Source: 70-18 sp041691815 (lineage in GTDB: Bacteria > Pseudomonadota > Alphaproteobacteria > Acetobacterales > Acetobacteraceae). From it: a stretch of 46,948 bases of DNA. The DNA is taken from assembly GCA_041691815.1 (NCBI GenBank), contig JBEPTZ010000019.1, positions 1 to 46,948 on the forward strand, given 5' to 3'. Positions within the stretch are counted from its first letter, which is position 1, and every line of letters begins with the position of its first letter. Shown piece after piece: positions 16,456 to 23,855 of the stretch. The position numbers and the translations under genes are program-made. Below the pieces are notes generated by a model that had not been told where the DNA came from, ran no database searches, and worked only from the letters and a program-made list of their open reading frames with translations.

Positions 16456-18057
16456 TCAGAACGACTTATGCAGTCCGACCGTGATCAGGTTCTGCTGATA
16501 GGAAGGGGTCATCGCGTTGCCGCCACCGAGCGTGCCACTATAGCTGTACTGCGCCCGCCCCGACAGCGTCTGGCTGAACGCATAGCTGAGGCCGAGGCTG
16601 GCGGTGACCGTCTGCTGTGTCGTGCGCGTCGGGGCGCCGCTCGCACGGGTGCCGTATTGCGCATAGGCATTGCCGTTGAACGCTTCGGAAAAACTGTGCT
16701 GCCAGGCCAGGCCGACGGAGGTTCCGCTGCTGGAGGTGGCCGAGCCGACCGCCGGACCGGAGATCGCCGTGACATACTGGGTCTCGCTGTGCATCAGGTT
16801 CAGCGAGTAGACGTCGCGATCGCGCAGCAGGGTGATCACCCCGGTGAACTGCTTCACCCGCGCCGGTGCGGTCTGCGAACCAAGAAAATTATTGCCGGCG
16901 CTGAGCGGGATGCCAGTACGGTGGTCGATCGACTGGCCGAAGCCATTGACGTCCGAACCCGCCAGCGCCTGCGCCAGTTCCTCCTGGCCGGTGGTCACAC
17001 CGTCGGAATATTGCGCCGAGAGCCGGATGCGGGCGGTGGGCGCATAAGTTGCATCTAGCGATGCCGAATCATGCCCTTCATGTGACCCGTAGCCGATGCT
17101 GATCGAACTGTCCGGATTGGGCTGCAGTTTCAGCCCGACATTCCAGGTCATGCCATTGAACCGGTATGGCGTGGCGCCGGTATATTGCAGGTCCTGATGG
17201 CCGATGCTGCCGTTCACCTGCACGGTGCGGGTGACGGCGTAGCCGAGCGTCACCGATTCGGTCTCGCGATGGGCGCCGTTCAGCGAACCGGTACCGGTGC
17301 TGTTGTTGTGTTGTGCCTGGGCCGCGAGATTGAACCGCCCGAAATCCTCGCCGCTGGCGAAGCTCGCATGCCAGCCGCGGGTGATGGTGTCCTGGTTGGT
17401 GATCGGCGGCTGGAATGGCGAATTCAGCCGGGGATTGGCGCCGGTGGTGCTGTTATAGGCCAGCATATAGCCGATCTCACCCAGGCCGAAGCCGCCGAAG
17501 CGGTGCTGCAGATAGGGGCTGGCGGAAAAGGAGGTTGACCGGACCTCGCCCTGCCGGCCGAGATTGACGGTTCCGGTGGGGCCATAGCCGCCAGTCTGCG
17601 ACTGCGTGAAGCTGCCGCCGCGCAGGTCAAGGAACAATACCTCCGGCACCAGCGAGATGTGGGACTGGCCATTGAAGTTGAATGCCGTGGAATCTTGTGA
17701 CCGGGTCGTCAGGTAGTGCCGGAACTCCGGTGCGATGAACAGGCTGGCGGAGACCCGCCTGCTCTCGCCCTGTATTGCCAGGCTGGGCGAGATGGTGGTG
17801 TAGAAGTCCGACCGGGCGCGCCCCGCGGCATAGGCACCCTGAACGGCATCGGTCCAGCCGAGCAGGACATCCAGCGCCGGGGTGAACGTCCATCCCGGGG
17901 TGGTGGCTGGCGGCGCTGACTGGAAGGCGCGCTCATATTGCTGGCGCAGATCGCCGAGCCGCACATCCGCCCCGGAAGAAGGCAACAGCCCCTGAGCCCG
18001 AACCGCGCGTGGCAGCGCCGGGGTAAGCGACGCTGCGGCACAGGCCAGCAACGCCAC
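16456..18057 (-). CDS. Outer-membrane beta-barrel, XrtA/PEP-CTERM-associated (TIGR03016-like)
   Basis: 533 residues from a GTG at 18057. A signal peptide is visible (VALLACAAASLTPALPRAVRAQG, cut likely after AQ or ARAQ). The rest is strongly amphipathic beta pattern with many Tyr/Gly/Ser/Thr strands, and it ends in Phe (GLHKSF), the usual outer-membrane insertion signal. The in-frame sequence before the GTG encodes RRRHWR, a perfect signal n-region, yet has no ATG, GTG or TTG. The true start may therefore be a rare codon such as ATT near 18100, or the GTG as listed. It probably forms the outer-membrane export or anchoring channel of the EPS system. It starts 31 bp after the tyrosine kinase stop. 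Confidence 0.85.
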   Translation of the reverse strand: MALLACAAASLTPALPRAVRAQGLLPSSGADVRLGDLRQQYERAFQSAPPATTPGWTFTPALDVLLGWTDAVQGAYAAGRARSDFYTTISPSLAIQGESRRVSASLFIAPEFRHYLTTRSQDSTAFNFNGQSHISLVPEVLFLDLRGGSFTQSQTGGYGPTGTVNLGRQGEVRSTSFSASPYLQHRFGGFGLGEIGYMLAYNSTTGANPRLNSPFQPPITNQDTITRGWHASFASGEDFGRFNLAAQAQHNNSTGTGSLNGAHRETESVTLGYAVTRTVQVNGSIGHQDLQYTGATPYRFNGMTWNVGLKLQPNPDSSISIGYGSHEGHDSASLDATYAPTARIRLSAQYSDGVTTGQEELAQALAGSDVNGFGQSIDHRTGIPLSAGNNFLGSQTAPARVKQFTGVITLLRDRDVYSLNLMHSETQYVTAISGPAVGSATSSSGTSVGLAWQHSFSEAFNGNAYAQYGTRASGAPTRTTQQTVTASLGLSYAFSQTLSGRAQYSYSGTLGGGNAMTPSYQQNLITVGLHKSF

Positions 18058-18088
18058 ACGCCAGTGGCGGCGGCGAACGGGGTGGCGG

Positions 18089-19147
18089 TCAGGAGTACGT
18101 GCCGAAATAATGGTAGGCTCCGAAGGTGTAGCTGGTCGTCACACGGATCTTGTTCAGCATCAAGGTCACCGTCTGGCAGGCCTTGATGAGATCAAGCGAC
18201 GCCATCACTTCGGATTTCTGCGTCTTTTCCGCCTCGATGACCAGTACGATCTGACCGACGAACGGAGCAAGGGTGCTCGGATCGCTGGTTGACAGGCAGG
18301 GAGGCGCGTCCAGGATCACCAGATGGTTGGGAAAGCGGCGCCCCATGCGCTCGATCAACGCGGTCATCGGCCGGGCAACCGTGCCCTCACCAACGTCACC
18401 GGCCTCGCCACGGCGCGTGCCCACCGGCATGAACGACAGGTTGGGGATGGCGGTGCGTAGCACGGTATCCTCGATCCGCATCGCGGCGTTGGCGGCCAGG
18501 TCGATCAGCCCCGGCCGTTCGCCCAACCCCAACTGATCCGACAGCGAGTGCTGTTTGGCATCCATGTCCACCAGCAGCACCTGGCGCTGGGTATGCTGGG
18601 CGATGCTGCCGGACAGATTCAGCGCCGTGAAGCTCTTGCCCTCGCCGGGCCGCGAACTGGTGACCATCAGCAGGTTGCCGGCGCCCCGACCCGGCGCGTA
18701 GCTGGTCTTGAGCGAGCGCATCACGGTGCCGACCGTCACCCGGAACTCTTCGGAGATGCGGGTGCGCAGCTTGCGCCCCACCACCAGCCCGGCACGCTCC
18801 AGCGCCTCCAACTCCAGCGGCGGCAAAGCGGCCAGCGCCTCGGTCAGGCGCGGCTGCGCCAGTTCGCTGGCGGCACGCGTCAGGCCGGCCGGCGCATCGG
18901 CCACCACGCGCGCAAGCATGGTTTCGGCCGCCGCATCGCTGTGTTCCCCGGTTGCCGACGGCGTTGCAGCGGCTTCGGCGGCAGCGGGCCGCGCGTCCGC
19001 TGCCCGGTCTTTGGCCAGCCGCTCCTCGGTCGGTGCGCCATCCTGGGGGCGCCGGGTCGGTTGCGGTGTGGTCAATCCGCCCACGCCGCGCAACCGCTCG
19101 GCGACACGTTCGACCAGATGCCCAGGTTCCAGCGTCATGTCAGGCAT
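18089..19147 (-). CDS. XrtA-system tyrosine-protein autokinase (CpsD/BY-kinase type)
   Basis: 352 residues. It carries an Ala-rich, poorly ordered N-terminal region (~1-110), then the BY-kinase domain: Walker A SSRPGEGKS at ~164-172, Walker A' LLVDMDAKQ at ~190-198, Walker B LVILDAPP at ~276-283. The C-terminal tail holds a tyrosine cluster (Tyr340, Tyr345, Tyr347, Tyr351), the expected autophosphorylation sites that set polymer length with the Wzz partner. The start at 19147 overlaps the Wzz stop by 8 bp; a second ATG at 19138 is possible. Because the membrane activator is a separate protein, this is the split (Gram-positive-like) arrangement, usual for TIGR03018 kinases. Confidence 0.93.
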   Translation of the reverse strand: MPDMTLEPGHLVERVAERLRGVGGLTTPQPTRRPQDGAPTEERLAKDRAADARPAAAEAAATPSATGEHSDAAAETMLARVVADAPAGLTRAASELAQPRLTEALAALPPLELEALERAGLVVGRKLRTRISEEFRVTVGTVMRSLKTSYAPGRGAGNLLMVTSSRPGEGKSFTALNLSGSIAQHTQRQVLLVDMDAKQHSLSDQLGLGERPGLIDLAANAAMRIEDTVLRTAIPNLSFMPVGTRRGEAGDVGEGTVARPMTALIERMGRRFPNHLVILDAPPCLSTSDPSTLAPFVGQIVLVIEAEKTQKSEVMASLDLIKACQTVTLMLNKIRVTTSYTFGAYHYFGTYS

Positions 19148-20717
19148 GCCCCGAACTCCGCAGCAGGCGCAGAATCAACCCGGCATAAACCGCACAGAGC
19201 AGTGCCAGGGCGGAGCTGAAGCCGATCGCCGAGGCCATCCTGCGAATCCGCGACGTGACCTCGATCAGCGAAATGCTCCCCGCGACCGGTAGCCCGAGGT
19301 CTCGCAATTCGTCCAGCGTGTGGAAGGACTGGTCGAACTGGGCCAACAGCAGCGCCAGGCCGAATCCGGCGCCGAGGGCCGCCAGCAGCACGCCGGTAAC
19401 CAGCAGTGTCCGCTTTGGCGCCACCGGGTTCTGCGGCACCTGCGGCGGGTCGACGATCTGGATTTTGATCTTGTCGGCATCCTTGTCGGCGGCGGAACCG
19501 ATACGCATCGACTCCCGGCGTGACAGCAGTTCCTCATAATTCTTCCGAAGCACCTCGTAGTCGCGATTCATATTGGTGTATTCGGCCTGCAACCCCGGCG
19601 CGCCGCGCGCGATCTCCTGCAGGCGGTCCCGGCTCCTGGACGCATCGGTCAGCTGGCGCTGGAGCGAGGCCAGATTGCCCTCCGCATCCACCAGCCGCAC
19701 CTTGAGTTGCTCATAGACCGGATTGGCCTGAGAACGGGTGTTCGGCGCCGCTTCACCCGGTTTGACCGCCGCCTTGGCCGCGGACGCACGCGCGGTCACC
19801 GATTGCGCCGCGGCAGCCCGCAGCGAGGCGATCAGCTTGCGCTGTGCGACGACATCGGGATGCTGATCGGTGTCGTGCAGCAGCAGCAGGGTAAGCTGAT
19901 CCTCAGCCTGCTTCAGCTTGCCCTGCTCCGGAGTCATGCCGCCGGCCCCGCTGAGCGGGGTGCCATTGGCATCGGTTTCGGTGACCAGCATCGGCCGGGT
20001 CGAAGCCAGTTCGCTCTTCAGCATGTCCCGCCGGGTAACCTGGTCCTGCAATTGCCCCTGCAGCGTCTGCACGGCGGCCTGGGCCTGCTCGAAGCGCGAC
20101 ACCCCGGTGGTGTCGGAGGGCAGCAGGTCGATGTATTTGGCGCGGAAATCGGCACGTCGCTTTTCGGCATCGCGCAGCTTGGTTTCATAGTTGGCCAATT
20201 GCTGGTCGAGGAACACCTGCGCGTTCTGCATCTCCGAGCGGCTATTGCCGGCCCGGCTCTCGATGAAGGTGGTGAGCATGTTCTGCACCACGTCGAACGC
20301 CAGTTTCGGGCTGGGGTTGCGGTACGAGATGGTGAACAGGGTCTGGGTCTGTGGCGTGATGCGGATCGCCGATCCGAGATCCCGCACCAGGGATTCAAGA
20401 TCCCCCGGTCCGGTGATCTTCAGATCGAGATCCGTGCTGGAAACCAGCTTCTCCAGGTTCGGCCGGCTGAGCAGGGTGCGCTGCAGAATATCCAGCCGCC
20501 GGCTGTTCTGCGCGTCGATGGCAATGCCCTGTAGCAGCGGCGTCAGCACCGCGTCGGCGTCCATATAGACGCGGGCGCTGGCCTCGTACTGGTTGGGGAT
20601 GAAGGTCGTGCCGACCCAGCCGGCGACGCTCAATACCCAGGCACACGCCACCGTCGCCCAGCGATACCGCCAGGCAGCGCCGATATAGCGACGCAGAAGG
20701 ACGCGGAGTTGATCCAT
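19140..20717 (-). CDS. XrtA-system polysaccharide chain-length determinant (Wzz/GumC-like)
   Basis: 525 residues of the TIGR03007 type. TM1 (~18-40, WATVACAWVLSVAGWVG) is followed by the Wzz domain (FIPNQYEASARVYMDAD), then long periplasmic coiled-coil helices (~165-245 and ~335-425), then the Pro-rich PPQVPQNPVAPKRT segment ahead of TM2 (~442-465). An additional hydrophobic helix near the C-terminus (~493-518) is seen. As a polysaccharide co-polymerase it controls chain length, and its cytoplasmic face should activate the tyrosine kinase encoded next. It begins 12 bp after the export lipoprotein stop and overlaps the kinase start by 8 bp. Confidence 0.93.
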   Translation of the reverse strand: MDQLRVLLRRYIGAAWRYRWATVACAWVLSVAGWVGTTFIPNQYEASARVYMDADAVLTPLLQGIAIDAQNSRRLDILQRTLLSRPNLEKLVSSTDLDLKITGPGDLESLVRDLGSAIRITPQTQTLFTISYRNPSPKLAFDVVQNMLTTFIESRAGNSRSEMQNAQVFLDQQLANYETKLRDAEKRRADFRAKYIDLLPSDTTGVSRFEQAQAAVQTLQGQLQDQVTRRDMLKSELASTRPMLVTETDANGTPLSGAGGMTPEQGKLKQAEDQLTLLLLHDTDQHPDVVAQRKLIASLRAAAAQSVTARASAAKAAVKPGEAAPNTRSQANPVYEQLKVRLVDAEGNLASLQRQLTDASRSRDRLQEIARGAPGLQAEYTNMNRDYEVLRKNYEELLSRRESMRIGSAADKDADKIKIQIVDPPQVPQNPVAPKRTLLVTGVLLAALGAGFGLALLLAQFDQSFHTLDELRDLGLPVAGSISLIEVTSRIRRMASAIGFSSALALLCAVYAGLILRLLRSSGHA

Positions 20718-20729
20718 GCGCCTGCGCCC

Positions 20730-21434
20730 TCAGAACCAGCTTTGCGGGATGATCAACGTGTCACCCGGCAGCAGTGCGACGTTATCGCAATAGGCGCCGT
20801 CCTTCAGCAGGTCGGACAGCCGCACCTTGATCACCTGCTGCTTGTCGCCATTGCGGCGGACGATCACCGAACTGTTACCGGCGGCATATTTGGTCAGGCC
20901 CTTGGTGGCGATCATCAGATCCAGCACCGTCATGCCGTCGCGATACGGCAGCGCCGCCGGTTCGGTTGCCTCGCCGATCACCTTCACCTGGCGATCCAGC
21001 GGCCCGACGAAGCCGGTCACCATCACCGTCACGATCGGGTCCTGCACATATTCCTTCAGCCTGGCCGCCAGTTCCTTGCCCAGCTGGGTGGGTGTCTTGC
21101 CGGCTGCGATGATGTCCGGAATCAGCGGCATCGAAACTCGTCCGTCAGGGCGCACCGGCAGGCTGGGCACGCTGAGTTCGGGCGCACGATACACCGAAAT
21201 GCCAAGCTGGTCGCCGGCCCCGATCACATAAGTAGGCGATGCGGAGGTTGCCGCGCTGGCGTCGCTGACAGGCGCCGGGCAGGAGCCGGTGCCCGGCCCG
21301 CCGGTCGCGCAGGCCGCCAGCCCGCCCATCAGCCCGACCGCCAGGGCGAGCTTCAGGACCGATCGCAGCCGTCGCCGTGTCGAGGGCGGTGCCGCCGCGG
21401 CTGGGGTGGCAATATGCGTCGAGGCATCGTTCAT
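20730..21434 (-). CDS. XrtA-system exopolysaccharide export lipoprotein (Wza/GumB-like)
   Basis: 234 residues from the ATG at 21434 (MNDASTHIATPAAAA). The frame opens 26 codons earlier but that part looks non-coding. The signal sequence ends in a lipobox GGLAACATG (Cys42). Residues ~72-155 are the poly-export (PES) domain (YVIGAGDQLGISVYRAPELS, VRPDGRVSMPLIPDI, AGKTPTQLGKELAARLKEY), followed by a SLBB-type domain (VIGEATEPAALPYRDGMTVLDLM) and the end motif LLPGDTLIIPQSWF. It is probably a small outer-membrane or periplasmic collar of the export conduit. It is the first gene of the nine-gene operon, 85 bp downstream of the tRNA gene on the same strand. Confidence 0.93.
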   Translation of the reverse strand: MNDASTHIATPAAAAPPSTRRRLRSVLKLALAVGLMGGLAACATGGPGTGSCPAPVSDASAATSASPTYVIGAGDQLGISVYRAPELSVPSLPVRPDGRVSMPLIPDIIAAGKTPTQLGKELAARLKEYVQDPIVTVMVTGFVGPLDRQVKVIGEATEPAALPYRDGMTVLDLMIATKGLTKYAAGNSSVIVRRNGDKQQVIKVRLSDLLKDGAYCDNVALLPGDTLIIPQSWF

Positions 21435-21519
21435 CGCGGTTCCGTTCCTGCCCTTCGATGGGTTGCGGGCGCCGACAGCCGGGCAGGACGCCTGGCGAGG
21501 GCGCGGCGGCACGGCACGA

Positions 21520-21591
21520 TAGGCGCGGAAGGAATTGAACCCCCAGCCTCTGCCAGGTAATGGCAGCGCTCTACCATTGAGCTACACGCCT
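21520..21591 (-). tRNA. tRNA, nominal anticodon UAC (Val), atypical anticodon loop
   Basis: A 72-nt cloverleaf folds fully: acceptor AGGCGTG/CGCGCCT with one G-U, T8-A9, D-arm GCTC-AATGGTA-GAGC, anticodon stem CTGCC/GGCAG, T-arm GGGGG-TTCAATT-CCTTC and A73. CCA is not encoded. The loop reads ATTACCT, giving anticodon UAC. A35, C36, A73 and G3:C70 agree with valine identity, but C at position 37 (normally a purine) and an A1:U72 pair are unusual. A one-base shift would read ACC (Gly), which the Gly-like D-arm would suit but A73 would not. It sits just upstream of the EPS operon on the same strand. Confidence 0.8.
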
Positions 21592-22241
21592 TCATCTGCC
21601 GCACACGAACCCGCTCGACGGTCCGCCGCTGCAGCATCGCCGCCCTGGCGCGTTGAATAACCACAGTTTCACCCATCCTGGCGCTTACCATGCGTCCATC
21701 ACAATCGTAAAGTCTGCATCGCTCGCGCAATTCCGCTCCGTCTGGCCGCTCGGTGCAGCGCCGCCACGATCCCTCCGGCACGCAGCGCGCCCATAGCATG
21801 CTGGGACCTGCGCTTGCATCACGATATCCTGATCGCCCGGGTGTATCACGGAGTCGGCACGGACAGGGAAGCGGCTTGACCAAAAATCGCCCTCTCGTTA
21901 AACATACGACAACGTTGATCGAAAAATCGCCACATAACAATACTGTTTTCATTTGGGTGTTGCCATGCGCACGGCCGATCAGCATGCAACGTATTCATTT
22001 TGCATCCTACCCGGCCACCGGATGAATTCGTGCCCCACCTTTCGCATTCCGAGATACTCGGACAGAGGAATTATTTGTGGATTGCCTAGCATGAATGAAC
22101 GTTGCCGTCTTCTCATCCTTAAGGGTGAACAAGCCAGTGTTGCATGATACGACGATGGCTTCTAACGGTTTGTTACGACCGAAGCCGGCGATTTGTCCCC
22201 GGTTCGGCCTGAGCGAATATGAATGAGGTATTGAGGGCGTC
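21592..22241. other. Divergent regulatory region between the tRNA/EPS operon and the sugar transferase gene
   Basis: 650 bp without a convincing gene and clearly AT-richer than its flanks from about 21870 to 22180. Short frames here lack family features. It should hold the promoter of the tRNA and possibly of the minus operon, and that of the sugar transferase on the plus strand. A near-identical direct repeat lies at 21876-21931 and is listed separately. GG-N10-GC spacings at 21955-21968 and 22020-22033 exist, but their flanks match the sigma-54 consensus poorly. Confidence 0.5.
21876..21931 (+). promoter_or_regulatory. Direct repeat resembling duplicated promoter or regulator sites
   Basis: TTGACCAAAAATCGCC at 21876-21891 recurs as TTGATCGAAAAATCGCC at 21915-21931, with repeat starts 39 bp apart. 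The first TTGACC is followed after 17 bp by TAAACA (21899-21904), a fair -35/-10 pair. The second TTGATC has CAATAC after 17 bp. These may be tandem sigma-70-like promoters for the plus-strand EPS arm, or two copies of a regulator site. Start is about 310-365 bp upstream of the sugar transferase ATG. Confidence 0.4.
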
Positions 22242-23659
22242 ATGGGGAGGGTATTCGGCAACCATATTTCACTGGAGATGTTTCTCCTGTGGGTTGTCGA
22301 GTTCTTGCTCTGCTTCTTCTCCTTCTATCTTCTCCTGCTGCCCGGTGATGCCGTCAGCACGGCCACCCTTCTCGGCGGCCAGCCGGAGCTTTCCCATGCG
22401 CTGACCGTCGTGGCGCCATCGTTCCTTCAGGCGATCGGCCTGCACGAGCCCACCGCCAGCCGGGCGCTGCTGCTGTCATGCGCGATCGGCCTGGCATCGT
22501 TGACCATTGGCCTCTACCGGCCGGAAATCTGTCTGCAAACCCGCCGCCTGCTGCTCAACACCATGGTCGCCGGGCTGCTGGCGTTCCCGGTGGTGCTGGT
22601 GGTCAGCGCCGCAACCCATATCGATGCGAGCTTCGTCTTCGGGCCGGACGCCTTCTGGCCGGTGAAGATCCTGTTGACCTGGATCCTGCTGCTGTTCCTG
22701 CCGCGGCTGGGTTTCAGGATCATTCTGCGCCTCGGGCTGCTCACCCGAAACGTTCTCATCGCCGGCTCTCCGCTCGCCGCCCGGCGCACCGCGGCGGCGA
22801 TCGCCGTGCAGCGGCGTGGGTTTTTCGCGTCGCCGGCGTGGTACCGGCGGATGCCCTGGCCTCGCTTGCCGCCACCGATCTGCGCCGGCGCCGGATCTGG
22901 GCGGTGATCGTGCCGCCCGAGGCCGACCCGCAAGCCGTGCGACTCGCCCTGCGCGGCAGCCGCGTCGTGGTGGTCGGCGAGGTCGATTTTTGCGAACGGC
23001 ACCTGCGGCGCCTGGATCTCGCGCGCCTTGCGCCGGACTGGCTTCCGGGCGCCAATGCCCTGTCCTGCGGGCGGGTGGAAGCGCTAACCCGGCGCGCCGC
23101 CGAACTCGCCATCAGCCTGGTGCTGCTCGCGCTTACCCTGCCGCTGCTGCTGCTGACCGCGCTGCTGATCAAGCTCGACAGCCCGGGCGGCGTTCTCTAT
23201 CGGCAGGAACGCGTGGGCCTCGCGGGGCGGGTGTTCACGCTGTACAAGCTGCGCAGCATGCGCATCGATGCCGAGGCCGGCGGGCCGACCTGGGCCGTGC
23301 GCCATGACAGCCGGACCACCCGGATCGGTGCGTTCATCCGCCTCACCCGGATCGACGAGCTTCCGCAACTGATCAATGTCATCCGCGGCGAAATGAGCTT
23401 CGTCGGCCCCCGCCCCGAACGCCCGCCTTTCGTGACGCAACTGGCCGAGGCGATCCCACATTACCACGACCGGAGCCACGTGAAGCCCGGCGTCACCGGC
23501 TGGGCGCAGGTCAACTACCCCTATGGCGCCTCGGTCGAGGATGCGCGGCAGAAGCTCTCCTACGACCTGTACTATGTGAAACACCGCAGCCTGGTGCTCG
23601 ACGGGCTGATCGTGCTGGCCACCATCCGCGTCATTCTGTTCCAGGAAGGCGCGCGTTAG
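22242..23659 (+). pseudogene. XrtA-system initiating sugar transferase, interrupted by a one-base frameshift
   Basis: The N-terminal half reads in one frame from the ATG at 22242 (GAGGG ribosome site 5 nt upstream) and encodes several membrane helices and a Rossmann-like start (NVLIAGSPLAARRTAAAIAVQRRG). The continuation FRVAGVVPADALASL and the whole catalytic C-terminus lie in the -1 frame and end at 23659. They include a membrane helix, then YRQERVGLAGRVFTLYKLRS, RIDELPQLINVIRGEMSFVG, PRPERPPF and VKPGVTGWAQVNYPYG. Together they match TIGR03013 polyprenyl-phosphate sugar transferases (bacterial sugar transferase domain). The switch falls at the T5 run 22821-22825. One extra T there would restore a single gene of about 472 residues. 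It may be a sequencing error, a true mutation or slippage. Without it, the first frame stops at 22907. Confidence 0.85.
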
Positions 23660-23855
23660 TGGCGTGATGCCAACGCAAATCGCCGCCCAGGGGGTGAACC
23701 CGGCCACCGGGTCGAGGTCGGTGCCCTGAGGCACGCCGAATGGGCCGAACGAGTCAGGGCGCCTGCGCAGCCGCGCGAGATCTGGCTCCGCAGAACCGGG
23801 AGGGAGCAGCGTATCATCGGAGTGTATCGAGGTTGATCGCGGGTAGAGCATATCG

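Noticed and set aside
21431..21985. 184-codon minus-strand open frame upstream of the export lipoprotein
   Set aside because: It runs through the tRNA gene and into intergenic DNA; composition is not coding-like.
21955..22033. Possible sigma-54 promoters (GG-N10-GC at 21955-21968 and 22020-22033)
   Set aside because: Spacing fits, but the flanks (TGGGTG/ATGCG and CGGATG/GTGCC) match TGGCAC/TTGCA poorly and such spacings are frequent by chance.
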